Assembly (NCBI GenBank): GCA_026075535.2
Contig: AP026538.1
Span: 5,208,001 to 5,272,000, forward strand
Origin: Tricholoma matsutake
Lineage: Eukaryota > Basidiomycota > Agaricomycetes > Agaricales > Tricholomataceae
Length of the DNA stretch: 64,000 nt
Reading direction: 5' to 3'
This document shows, one piece after another, positions 50,988 to 61,495 of the stretch. The translations under genes were made by a program, and so were the position numbers. A model generated the notes under the pieces. It had not been told where the DNA came from. It made no database searches and saw only the letters and a program-made list of their open reading frames with translations. Each line of letters starts with the position of its first letter. Within the stretch, counting starts at the first letter, position 1.

Positions 50988-52395
50988 GATAAGTGGGGAA
51001 CATGTTCGGCGAGTTTGGAAGGTGCAGAGTGTACGACGACATCTCTGGGAAAGCCTTCACTACCAAGAACGGCCCATCAAATTGTGGAAAAAATTTTGCC
51101 ACCCTGGACTTGTCCCCAGCCTTAAATTCTCGATGGCGGTGAAGTGTAGCAAGCATCACTTTATCACCTACAAGGTACGCATCCTTGTGACCTCACGTCT
51201 TATTCGCAAAGAAGGCTTGCATGACTTTAGCGCCAATCAAGGCATCTTTTGCCTCAGCCACATCCGTCTCAATCTGAGAGATAATATCTTGCACAGCAGT
51301 CTCCTCCGGGGTGTTGTCACACCCAATCCCAGGGATCAGAGGTGGGATCATGCACGGACTGCAACCCATGCAGATTTGGAATCCCGAGAAACTTGTAGAA
51401 CTATTAACAGAGTTCATCATGTTGAACTGGATGATCGGCAATGCTTGAACCCATCCTTTCTGGTTGTGTTCTACATGGAACCGCATGCATTGGTTCAGTG
51501 TTTTGTTTGTGCACTCACTTGCACCATCAGTTTGAGGATGGTATGCTGTGGACATTTTGAGATGCACACTGGTCAGCACGTGTAGCACCTTCCAGAATTT
51601 TGACATGAATAATTTGTCATGGTCAGAAATCAGTCAGAACCTAGTCTGTCTGTAATTGTCAAAATGCAATCAAAATTTTTGTCTTCGGGGAGTGGTCCCA
51701 CAAAGTCCAGACATACAGAGTCACCTCTCTTTTCAGGGATTGGCAACAGATGTAGCAGTCCTTTGGCTTTTGTAGTGCTGCCCTTGTTTCGCTGGCAGTC
51801 TGAACATGCAGGGACATATGCGCTTTCAAGATCTCTTCGCATATTCGGCCAATAATAGCAGTTCCTGACACTGGTGTATGATTTATCAGCACTGAAGTGC
51901 CCTAGTGAGTCGTGCACAAGTCGGAAAAGATCCTCATGCAGTGTCCCAAACCTAGGTATCACCAGGCGATCTCCCAAGTACCAGAGCTTGTTCACCATGT
52001 GGATATCAGGTATGCCACCAGCCACACTTTTTAGTTTCTTGCAGAAATCATCATGCTCATATCCTTTCCAAACATCATTGAGGAAAGATTCGTCTGTGCT
52101 GATCATCAGCAACGCATTGCAGGAGGTTGGTTCATTAAGCCAACAGTCCCAACGCAAGGGCAAGTCAGATACATCAATATCCTCTGAAATTTCATCAGGA
52201 GTGTCAGCTGGCAAGCATGAAAGTGCATCTGCAACGGTGTTGTCTTCACCCCAGATGTAATAAATGTTCATGTTGAATTGTGACAGATGTTCCATCCACC
52301 GGGCCTGTCACCGGGATAGATCCTTTTGTGTATCAAAATTTTCAAGTGTGCAGTGGTCTGTGTATATGATGAATTGCGACCCAAGCAGATCTGAT
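50988..52395 (-). pseudogene. Gypsy integrase (51-56 kb element)
   Basis: From RNase H end to post-core domain: HLSQFNMNIYYIWGEDNTVA then DALSCLPAD, the zinc finger (VHDSLGHFSADKSYTSVRNC, ACSDCQRNKGSTTK), core CLDFVGPLPEDKNFDCILTI (first Asp), a shift at about 51630 at TDRLGSD, then KMSTAYHPQTDGASECTNKT (Glu position kept as E) and QMRFHVEHNQKGWVQ-like sequence. The post-core part (51159 down) has HRHREFKAGDKSRVAKFFPQ, then FDGPFLVVKAFPEMSSYTLH and LPNSPNMFPTYHAS, where it is cut. The chromodomain normally following is missing. Confidence 0.75.
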
Positions 52396-53537
52396 CACCA
52401 CTTTTTCAGCGCTTGCACGATCGCCAGCATTTCTTTCTCATGTACAGGATAATTTTTCTGTGCATCCTTAAGTTGCATGGAATCAAATGCAACAGGTTGT
52501 GCTGTTTCCCAGGTTGGTCCCCAGCTAAGGACAGCACCCATTCTCCAGTCGCTAGCATTGCATGTTACAAATATTTTATTATTCCCCGCATTACTGTGAT
52601 CAATCACTGTCAGGCATTCTCTGCTCACCACCAAATTTTTAATCACATCAAAGGTGTTCTGATGCGCCTCAGACCAGAGTGGAAAATTCTTTTTCACACT
52701 CCTTCATAGTCAATGGGGTGAGGATACCAGTGTGATCAGCTAGGTGAGGAAGAAACGCAGCGATGTAGCGCACAAGTCCTAAGAAGCTGCGGACTTCTGT
52801 AGCTGACTTCGGTGTTGGCCAGTTCAATATTTTCTCGACCTTTGAGGAGCACACCTCGATGCCTTGTTGGGAGATGCGGTGTCCCAGGAAGATCAACTCT
52901 GTTTGGTAAAAAATTGATTTCTTCTGGTTGCAATATAAATGCGCCTCACGAAGCGCATCCATAATTTTCCTGATGTGCTCAGTGTGCTCTTCCAGAGAGT
53001 TTGACCAGATAATGATATCATCCAAGTAGATATGCGCAAATATGCCCAGGAAGCATCGCAAGGCAGCTGTTACCCGCTGCTGATGTACAGGTGGCGCATT
53101 CTGTAGCCCTTGTGGCATCACCATCCACTCATAGAGTCCGAGCGGGGTTGTCACTGCAGTCAGCAGTATGCTCTCCGGATCCATCTTTGTGTGGAAAAAC
53201 TATCTGTCATATCTAGTTTACTCCAGATTTTTCTGCGCCTGGCATCTGCAAGGATATCGTCTACACATGGAAGAGGGTGGGAGTCAGTAACTGTGTTGCT
53301 GTTGAGTTGATGATAATTATTAACCCAATGTGGGAGGGCTGTTGCGTCCGCTTTTGGCACTAAGAAGGCAGGTGAAGCATGGGCAGAAGAGGATGGCCAG
53401 ATGTGTCCCGCATCCAAGTGTTTTTGTATCAGGATACTCCAGGCCTCGCGGAATTTGCGTGGGCAAGAATAGTTCCTAGTTGTAATAGTTTTTCCAGCGT
53501 CTTTCAAACTGATCTTACAGAGTACTGAGTTTGGCAT
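52396..53537 (-). pseudogene. Gypsy RT and RNase H (51-56 kb element)
   Basis: LIQKHLDAGHIWPSSSAHAS and PAFLVPKADATALPHWVNNY open the RT (53537 down), then LPCVDDILADA and KLDMTDSFSTQR (palm Asp). After a shift at 53184 comes TPLGLYEWMVMPQGLQNAPP, HIYLDDIIIWSNSLEEHTEH (Y-L-D-D) and FLGHRISQQGIEV, EVRSFLGLVRYIAAFLPHLA. RNase H: KIFVTCNASDWRMGAVLSWG (catalytic Asp replaced by Asn in CNAS), QLKDAQKNYPVHEKEMLAIV. Shifts at 52690 and a stop at 52395. Confidence 0.8.
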
Positions 53538-53642
53538 CTCATCAACATGGGGAATTGGTTTGAAAACATCTGCGTACGTATCCTTGATTTCTGCCCTGAG
53601 TTCTTGCAGCTGCTCATCAGCTGCAAGTTGCTTGACATGTAC

Positions 53643-54524
53643 TCAGATCGCAGCTACAATGTCCACACTGAAGACGTGCTCGCACCTTGCATCAACCAAA
53701 GGTCGTTGGTGTTTGCAAACATCTTTCAGTTCTTTTATCATCGGCACTCGGTTCATTTTCAAGTCTTCATGTGTATCACGATCAACTTGTTTGACAGCAG
53801 GAACTATGGGAGGTACAGGGTCTAACAAGTCGTAGCCACAGTTGTAATCTATTGCTGTATTGTTACGGGCATCAACAACTATGTGATTGTGCGATAAGAA
53901 GGGGAGATCTAGAATTACAGGATGGCAAAGATTGGGTGCGATAAGAGCGCAAACAGTGTGGGCTGAATACAAATTATTTCTATCATGCAACTTGAGTCTG
54001 ACCCAATAGGTGAGCGAGATGTAAGATGAGGTAGAAGTGTTATCGAAGAAAGCTCCAGAGACAGGGAACGGGCGGGGCAACAAGCGAACTTTTAGACCTA
54101 AGCGAGAGATGAGATCTTCTTTGATCAGAACTGCAGGAGAGCCATGGTCAATTAATGCAGAAATCTCGACACAAGACAAGGTGGAAACTTCTAGCGTATC
54201 CACTGCGCACTCCCACATGAGGTGGGGTTTGAAGAAAGGGACACATTTGCTTACCGAATCATTGGAATTGCACGAGAGGTCGCTGTCACCTCCATTGATA
54301 ATTGAACTATCGTTGGGTGGGTAAACAGCGGCGATAGGATATGAAGACATGCCCAAAACACTTGCGATGGGTAGAGCAGGAGGAATGGTGTTGGGCTGAG
54401 ATGGCCCATTGTTGTAAACATTGCTTGACGAGGTGATCACGTTTACCATTGTGGCCTGCTCATCTCGAGGAATAGGCAACATAGGTAGTTTGATATGCTT
54501 ACATGCATTGTTAACTGTAGTCAT
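53643..54524 (-). pseudogene. Gypsy aspartic protease (51-56 kb element)
   Basis: Open frame of 293 codons between gag and RT. The N-terminal part (MTTVNNACKHIKLPMLPIPR) is linker. The protease has VEISALIDHGSPAVLIKEDL (Asp kept in D-H-G-S), then RLGLKVRLLPRPFPVSGAF and LNLCHPVILDLPFLSHNHIV-like APNLCHPVILDLPFLSHNHI (hydrophobic end with ILxLPFL). The tail KELKDVCKHQRPLVDARCEH and VFSVDIVAAI follows. The reading frame is unusually intact compared with its neighbours, but the flanking RT is broken. Confidence 0.7.
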
Positions 54525-54527
54525 TGA

Positions 54528-55836
54528 TCATTCAACATAACCATCTCCTGACGGGAATTCACAAGCATGCCCATCAGGCATATAGAATCCACGGCACTTT
54601 TTGCAACCATTGTAGGTTTCGAGGTACTTGTGCTCACAGTCAGTTAATTTGGGAGGGCGCACAGTGGAAGAAGAGGTAGTGGTATGCGAAGAAGATGTTG
54701 CCTGCACACGGGAGAAAGGTGCCCACCTATTGCTTTCAGCCAGTCCCACGGAAGAACTCGACTGTTTCAAGCTTCTAGCAGCGTCCTCAGCATCTCGTTT
54801 GTGCACAGTCCTGTCCTCGATGAGCTTCTGGTCCAGCTTAGTCAAAGTGTCGATGAACCTCTGCAGTTTATTCTCAGCTTTCAATGCATCGGCAGCAGCT
54901 TTAGTGACAACTGCAGCAGCCGCAGCATCAGGATCAGCAGCTGCATCGACCCTGTCATCCATCTCTTCATCAGACGATTTGTGATTGTCTTTCCAACTGT
55001 CAAATGAGGCGGCGAGGTCAGATGTGATATTTGATTCAATTTGTGTGCGAAGTTGTGTAGGCAAGAGATGGAACTGGGAGTTTTTGAGCAGAAGGTTGTC
55101 ATGGCGCATAGAGTCGATGAATTCTGAGAATGGAGTCTTGCCCTGCTTAGTAGAGTGAACCTTCCATGCCAGCTCCTGCTGCCAGCGCTTAGGCAACCAG
55201 TGCCCACAGACCTTGACCATAAAGTCAATGAAGGAGAGCATAGACAAAATTTCCTGCTGGGATTGGTACCAGTCTGAGAAGAGCAGGTCTTCAAAGGAGT
55301 ACACGATGTGGTTGACAAAGTTTTTAGCTTTGAGTCCTTCCTTGTTGTGGAGATAACCACATGCGTGGTGCTCGAACCAGTGCAGTAATTCAGGAGTCAT
55401 AGTCCCCACAGAGATCATGGGGCATTTGCCATTGTTGAGGCTTAGCACAGTGGTAGAAATGGTGGAAGACATGGCAGTGTTCAAGGAGATGACATGGTAA
55501 TCATCGGAAGATGCAGACAAAGTGCATCAGCATTTAGGTGGGGTGGAGGGGAGAGTGTCATTTGCTATGATGGGAGGAGTTCCAAAAGGTGCGTCGTTTG
55601 AAACAGCGGTGGTGTGAGGAGGTTGGATAGGCACGTCATTTGCTGCAATGGAGGTGGGGGCTATATGCACGTCGTTTGCTACGATGGAGGCAGAAGGAGT
55701 AGGTATATGCACGTTGTTTGTTACAATGGAGGCAGGGACAGCAGAACTGGTGTGGGAATCATCATCTGAGATTACGAGCACCGCTAGAGAAGAACACGCG
55801 GTGTCCACTGGCAACGTGTTCCGTGCTCTACTATGA
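54528..55836 (-). pseudogene. Gypsy gag (51-56 kb element)
   Basis: Two frames. 55527-55814 has an N-terminal Ser/Pro-rich region with imperfect repeats (SIVANDVHI, SIAANDVPI). 54528-55520 (330 codons) has the capsid-like VGTMTPELLHWFEHHACGYL, HNKEGLKAKNFVNHIVYSFE, LPKRWQQELAWKVHSTKQGK and TPFSEFIDSMRHDNLLL, an Ala-rich acidic helix (DAAADPDAAAAAVVTKAAAD) and a terminal Cys/His cluster (CEHKYLETYNGCKKC, then HACEFP) in place of a zinc knuckle. A TGA at about 55526 splits them. The neighbouring protease starts 3 bp after the stop in another frame. Confidence 0.7.
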
Positions 55837-56264
55837 GTAGTAAGCAGGATGGAGATGGTTGGTTTTCAAGACAGTGTTTGACTGTCATTATCACAGAGTT
55901 ATCAGCAATACAAATATGCATCGTCGTTTGAGTTAAAAAAAAAGTGAAAGCCTATCCCTTAATTGGGATAGGAAACACTGGGGAAGAGAGAGAGAGAAGG
56001 GAAAAGCTTTTGGACTCACTACTTATCACACAAAATAACAAGACAACAACATGTATTAAGATGCAAGGGGTAGAACAAAAGCTAGTCTAGTGGAAGCGAG
56101 AGGGGAAAAAAGGAAGAATGGGGAATCCCCCATATGTAATAGTATATATCACCTGAATAGTATGATCATACAAACAAGTGTCTATAGGATGATGTAAGCC
56201 AGGCTTACAGTTTCCTCGGATACTAATACATTGTAACGATTCTGGGTCACCAATGGGGAAACCT
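55837..56264 (-). repeat. Probable 5' LTR/leader of the 51-56 kb element
   Basis: No gene. TGTAAGCCTGGCTTACA (minus, from about 56211) is a palindromic start typical of LTR ends. CCTATCCC..GGGATAGG is a second inverted pair (55952-55973). A purine-rich GAGAGAGAGAGAAGGG follows at 55986. A 3' partner was not found, so the LTR call rests on position only. Confidence 0.4.
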
Positions 56265-57289
56265 TCACTGGGACTCTTTCACAAAATTCTTCTGCTTGCC
56301 TTCCTCCAGCTTCACTTCCTCGATTGTAGCTTCCCTAATCTTTCTTTTCTGCCTACAATTCCTCATGATGTGTCCTAACTGCCCACAGTTAAAACATTTA
56401 AGCGGGGCTTGTCTCCCTGCTTGATCAACCTCCATTGCATCTGCTGGTGCTGCTGACTCCGTAACTATAGGTGTCACTGCCAAGGCCATTGGCTGTGTTC
56501 TGTACATCAACTTTGACTCCGCCTGTTCCTGCCAATATTGCTGGTCAAGGTGCATTGCCCAATTATAGCACTAGTCCAACTTCTCTGGCATAGAAGGTAG
56601 TTGGTAGATAGACTTGAATAAAGAGGGATTTAATCCTGCTTTCAAAAACTCTACCAATGCGGCTTCTCCCATGTCCATTTGCGAAGCTTCTGCTTTGAAC
56701 TGCAAAATAAATTCATCCGCCATCAGGGAACCTTGGTGCATGGTCTTTAATTTGCATTGGCTGTCGCCTTTGGATTAGGGTCTCCAAACTGTGCCTCCAA
56801 TCTCTCCAGAAATTCCTTGAAGGTCGCAAATGGTTTAGTTCCCGCAGCAATTTGATTTATAGCCTCGTTTCTCCAGAACTGTGCTTTCCCCCCCTGAATG
56901 TATGAGAGAGCAAACATAATCCTAGACTCAGCTGTACAAAACTCTGGCTTCCTCCCATGGATGTACAGTACTATAGAGCTGATGAAGGATTTTGTATTCT
57001 CTATGGTACCGTCAAAGATTTGTGGGGGCGCGTACTTAGGTAAGCGCGCTTTTCCATTTCCAGATCTCTCTGCCATCTCATCCTCCTGTGACATCCACTC
57101 CACCATCTCCTCCATCTCATCATCTCTTTCTTCTGTCATCGCTGGCTGTACTTCCACTTGTCTGGGTTGTGATGCTGCCAACACTGACACTAATTGCGAC
57201 ATTTGCACTGTAAGCACATCAATTTTCGCCTCTAGTGCTGGTGTGGGAACAGGATTAGGGCCAGGATTAGAAGTTGAGGGTTTGGACAT
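56265..57289 (-). pseudogene. Gypsy gag of a third lineage
   Basis: 180 codons from the ATG at 57289: MSKPSTSNPGPNPVPTPALE, KIDVLTVQMSQLVSVL (coiled coil), an acidic EERDDEMEEMVEWMSQEDEM stretch, then capsid YAPPQIFDGTIENTKSFISS, SYIQGGKAQFWRNEAI and FKEFLERLEAQFGDPNP. A stop at 56747 and a shift follow, then MHLDQQYWQEQAESKLMY, MEVDQAGRQAPLKCFNCGQL and a canonical zinc knuckle CFNCGQLGHIMRNC (about 56350-56400). No pol of this lineage is present downstream; the next frames belong to the 51-56 kb element. Confidence 0.8.
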
Positions 57290-58200
57290 AATGGTAAAAT
57301 CTGTGATGAATCACTTCTTTGACAAATTCAAGATTATTTTTATTTTTATTTTTTTGAGACCTCTCCAAATGTTTATGGGTCACATGATGGTTCATCAATC
57401 ATTCGTTGATCGTTCATTGATCGTTTGTCATTCATTGGGGGCCTATTTTGACACTTTGGATCAATAACCCTTCCAACAGTGCCTGATCTCGGAGATATCA
57501 CTGAATTTGGCATGTAACTAAAATAGTTGTCCAAATAGAGTAATGTAAATTGTAACTAAACCAGATCCAATCGGTTGTCTGGTTGCAGCTGTCCTAATGA
57601 TGAGCACTGCCTCTCGATCACTGGCAGTTGCAATGTAAGGTGAGACCTGGCATCGGCTTATGAAAGAAAAGGTAGATTACATATATACAAGTACTTCTGG
57701 CTCATGCCAAAAGGATGAGTAATTGGATGTGGTGTGGTGAAACAATGATGTATGTGCAAGTAAGAGAAGGCACACTGATATGGGCAGTTGTGTTCTTTTG
57801 TTAGGGTGACACCCACTATCTGCTAGCTAAGACCATGCGGGTTCTCTCTACAAGAAGGGGGCGGGATCTGTGCGTGTGATGGGGGAATTGATGGTTTTGA
57901 TGTGAGGGGTTATTAATAGGTGAGTTTGTTGACAAAGGCCTTTCACACAGAAAACATAGGTGGAATACCTAAGAGAACACAACTGGGGTCCCCTAGGCAT
58001 ATATTTAGGGTTTATATACTATGTTACATATATTGTACATTGTTGTTACCAATGCACTCATACATGTGTGTACATATTGATGCATGCGAAATAAAATTCT
58101 CATGCTATCAAAGTGTAGTGTCATTTGGCGTCATGTAGCGTAATTCGACATAATAAAATAAAAATGAAATTTTATTAGGTAATTGGGTGGTTTCCTAACA
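57290..58200. other. No recognised gene
   Basis: Left flank of the gag above. CATTCGTTGATCGTTCATTGATC tandem words lie at about 57395-57435. AT-rich near 58140-58180. No domain seen in any frame. Confidence 0.45.
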
Positions 58201-58214
58201 CTGGTGGGAGAGAT

Positions 58215-58650
58215 TTGCAGTGTTATACAGATAGAGGTCTAGGCAATGCTGCAGGTGATGGCAGGTGCATCACAGAGCTCTACCACTGCAGAGCCACTGA
58301 CTTCAATGGACCACATGCAGCATCTCACCTCCAATTTTCCAGCACTTGTCACCATGGCACCTTCCATGGACAGAGGGGTACACCAATCTTCATCAATGCC
58401 CCAGGTCCCTGATTCTGACCCACCGCTTGGGGTGCATGTCGGCTTGGGCATGAGAAACCCTTTGACAGCGCTGGCCCAATACTCAGTGCAGTGGCCACCA
58501 CTTCAGACTGCCCAGCAAGCTAGTCTCTCACTGCCTGTCCCAGATTCTGATCCCCCCCACTTTGGATTCTGCTCCATGGCCCCTGCCAGTGCGAGGACAA
58601 TGACTATCTCAGCCTAACACCTCACGTCTGCCTTCTCTCCAACTGCCATC
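58215..58650 (+). CDS. Low-complexity ORF with VPDSDPP repeats
   Basis: Open stretch 58246-58617 with VPDSDPP twice, spaced about 125 bp apart (58400 and 58530) within a Ser/Pro/Met-rich sequence. Unrecognised. It precedes the Helitron helicase on the same strand and could be degenerate cargo or chance. Confidence 0.25.
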
Positions 58651-59845
58651 ACCTTCCCCTGGGCTCCCTTCCAGCTCATGGATGCCAAAATTGGCTCTTT
58701 GGATTTCAAGGCATTCAATTGCACAGATCAGCTTATGAGAACACTCACACAGCAAAGATATCAAGTATGGGGAGGTCGAATGTTGATCACCTTGGGTGAT
58801 TTTTGCCAGGTGAGCTTTGAGTTTTTCTTCTTCTTATTTTGACATCACTATACAAGAATGCACCTGTCATACATTATGGAGGCCATACTGCAATCACTAA
58901 GGCTTCAATTCACACACAACCTATCTTTTCTCACTTCAAAATCCTTCATCTGGATACTCCAACCCCGATACGACAGTCTACAGATCCAGACTTCACAAAC
59001 TTCTTAAACAACATTGGAGACAATTATCTTCCTGATACTCTTGATCTCAGCTTTCTTTCTCACTACCATTCAGTCAACACCATCTTAGATTTTGTATTCC
59101 CTCACAACATCGTATCAAATCCACACCTCTGCATCAAATGAGCTATCTTTAGCCCATTTAATGTCTTTGTCGATGAATTTAACTCTACAATCTTGGACCA
59201 TCTGCCTGGTGAAAGCCAAATGTACTGGAGTACTGACTACATTGAATCAGATTGATATCAAGATGATGTCAAGCAATCCATTGCAACACCTGATCTCCTA
59301 AATTCTTTGGAGGAACCTGGTATTCCACCACATGAGCTGACTTGAAAAGTCAGTTGCATCTGCCGATTCACAAGAAACTTTGATGCATCTAAAGGACTAA
59401 CCAAGAACACACATGTGATCATCACCAAGCTGCTGAAATACTCTGTTGAAGTTCAAATGCTACCAAACATTGTCACTGGTCAAACTATAGAAGCAGTATA
59501 TATACTACAGCAGTTCAAATTCTTATATTTAAGCCTACCCTCAACTTAGGTAACCATACCGATTCCCCATATTGATGCACATTTTCAACCTCCTGCTTAC
59601 AACTTCACCGTTCACTGAAAACAAATCCCTCTTGCTCTCTGCTATGCTACCACTTTCAATGGTTGTCAAGGACTTACAGTTGAACAATTAGTTCTCAATC
59701 TCAGGCAATCAGTATTCTCTCATGGACAACTATATGCAGCTATGACCCATGTACCTAACTCTCAAAATGTGCTGATTCTTAAAGCAGTGGATGATAATTC
59801 TATAACAACTAAGAATGTCGTTTGGAAGGAACTGCTGCTGTAATC
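58651..59845 (+). pseudogene. Helitron Pif1-like helicase, C-terminal half
   Basis: The start preserves MDAKIGSLDFKAFN and GGRMLITLGDFCQ (helicase motif III region), then NAPVIHYGGHTAITKASIHT, FLNNIGDNYLPDTL, HNIVSNPHLC and IFSPFNVFVDEFNSTILDHL. The C-terminal block has IPPHELT, VSCICRFTRNFDASKGLTKN, VIITKLLKYSVEVQMLPN and QIPLALCYATTFNGCQGLTV (motif V/VI region, normally ATT.NKxQGxT), then HGQLYAAMTHVPNSQNVL. Pif1 helicases unwind the donor during rolling-circle transposition. Walker A and the Rep nuclease are not in the window. Stops at about 59138, 59254, 59341 and 59546 break it. Confidence 0.82.
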
Positions 59846-59868
59846 TCTGCTGACACATCTGCAACATT

Positions 59869-60261
59869 GTGACATCACTCCAACCTCACCTGTCTTACAC
59901 ATTGACCACCATGGCTGGTTCATCCATCTTAACTGCAGTTTTCTGCTTCACAAATTGCTGCATTCTTGATGAAGAAAAGAAGAAAACAATCACCTACAAT
60001 GCAGAGCTCTTATTAGGGAAAGATGACAATGATGAAGATCAGTTCATCAATGTGATCATCCACTTCTTCATTTTGAAGGGAGAAATGGAACCTGAGGAAG
60101 ACGTCTACCACTTTGTCATTGGCAAAATTATTTCTATCAAAAATGACACTGTAGTTGGTGATGACCAAAATGTTAAGGACTACAATCTCGAATTAGATGC
60201 TTTTGTGGTTTGTTGTGAAAATAACTTCTTTCTATTACTAAAGATGAAGATTTTTAGATGA
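59869..60261 (+). CDS. OB-fold-like ORF downstream of the Helitron helicase
   Basis: 130 codons; a more likely start is the internal ATG at 59911 (MAGSSILTAVFCFTNCCILD). The acidic middle (DDNDEDQFINVIIHFFILKG, EMEPEEDVYHFVIGKIISIK, VKDYNLELDAFVV) has alternating hydrophobic strands and a GKxxS-I turn like ssDNA-binding OB folds. A replication protein A-like role in Helitron or Helentron elements would fit its position, but this is inference. The frame is unbroken. A following frame (60500-60817) carries FKVRYCQTSSLLDLIHINLG and a Lys/Arg tail SLSKRQKKTHEEV, perhaps the C-terminal half after a shift near 60262. Confidence 0.4.
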   Translation: MTSLQPHLSYTLTTMAGSSILTAVFCFTNCCILDEEKKKTITYNAELLLGKDDNDEDQFINVIIHFFILKGEMEPEEDVYHFVIGKIISIKNDTVVGDDQNVKDYNLELDAFVVCCENNFFLLLKMKIFR

Positions 60262-60499
60262 CACTGATGCCTGGATGGAATAAGCTAATCCCTCCCATTG
60301 TAACCATGTGCAGAATATGGCTAACTCTTTATATGATTCACACTTCTTCACTAACATTATTCTTAGACTGGTCAGAAGACAGACGACAATTTCAATATCA
60401 GAGTCAATCAATACTGCACTGGTCAAATTAGACTGATGGCTCACATCATCAACATTCCCCAACAAACTCCCTGTTTTCAGAACTTATGCACACCCAACA

Positions 60500-60817
60500 A
60501 TGCTTCTACTATTTCTGCCACATGCATCATCACAGGTTCTGCTGAACAAACAACACTTCATGGCGGAGTCAAGGCTATCCCAATGGAACTACAATGAGAT
60601 GGCTTTCATCAAAGACTCCAGCAGAACCACCAAATTCAAAGTAAGATATTGTCAAACATCATCACTCCTTGACCTAATACACATCAACCTAGGGAAACCA
60701 TCAACCCAACTTCGATCTAAGAGAAAAATGGTTGTCAACCATTCTTCCTCTGACACCACACCTATGGAGGAAACATCTTTGTCCAAACGTCAAAAAAAGA
60801 CCCATGAAGAGGTCTAA
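60500..60817 (+). CDS. Basic-tailed ORF, probably the distal half of the 59.9-kb gene
   Basis: 105 codons; readable part MAFIKDSSRTTKFKVRYCQT, LDLIHINLGKPSTQLRSKRK, ending in a basic KRQKK cluster like a nuclear localisation signal. The region between 60262 and 60500 has no long frame, so an intron or shift is needed to link it. Family not recognised with certainty. Confidence 0.3.
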   Translation: MLLLFLPHASSQVLLNKQHFMAESRLSQWNYNEMAFIKDSSRTTKFKVRYCQTSSLLDLIHINLGKPSTQLRSKRKMVVNHSSSDTTPMEETSLSKRQKKTHEEV

Positions 60818-61440
60818 CAACCACAAGTTCACCTTCTCCAATTTTCACTCCATACTTCTACTTATTATTATACTCTACTTCTGATTGTCATCATTCACCC
60901 TCCTCCATAGTGAACTACCACTTTTACCTATGACAAAATACACCACACTCTCCAAACTGAATCAATTGTACTGATAAAATTATCCACAACAACACCAAAC
61001 CATTCCTGAGAGACACTGCAGAGTGCAAGCAGTGCCACTTGTAAAGTTAAGTAATGAATTGACATTAAACAAAGTCATCACACATCACATGGGTTCACAG
61101 GGCTATCCAGATTCCATATCATGGATACTACTATTAGTAGTAGCCACATTCTATGCACTCGCCCTTCCACCCAGAAGACACCTATTTGGGTCAGATTCTG
61201 AAAGCCCTCAACATCTTGACACCAGAGGCATGTCACAACGACATGAGTTCAGTTCATGTCTTCTGCACATCTCTGGAAGTTGATCTGTATGTCATACATA
61301 GTGATTAGTCAGTAATTGATCTCATGGAAAATGTGCCTCATAGTCTCCTTCCTTTTTGGTATTTTATTATTATTTAATTCAAAAAGAAATTAAGAACTAA
61401 ATATGCACCAGTTATAAGTATAATGTGCTCAGTCCTTCAG

Positions 61441-61495
61441 TTTTTCTGTCATGTCATGTGACAGAAAAAATGGGTCCTGGAGGTCACATGACCTC
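61441..61495. repeat. Two adjacent hairpins
   Basis: TTTTTCTGTCA / TGACAGAAAAA (61441-61469, 7-base loop) and, 10 bases on, the palindrome GAGGTCACATGACCTC (61480-61495). Confidence 0.75.

Noticed and set aside
53547..54324. Plus-strand genes within the 51-56 kb gypsy element
   Set aside because: These frames lie opposite the protease and RT reading frames and have no family motif.
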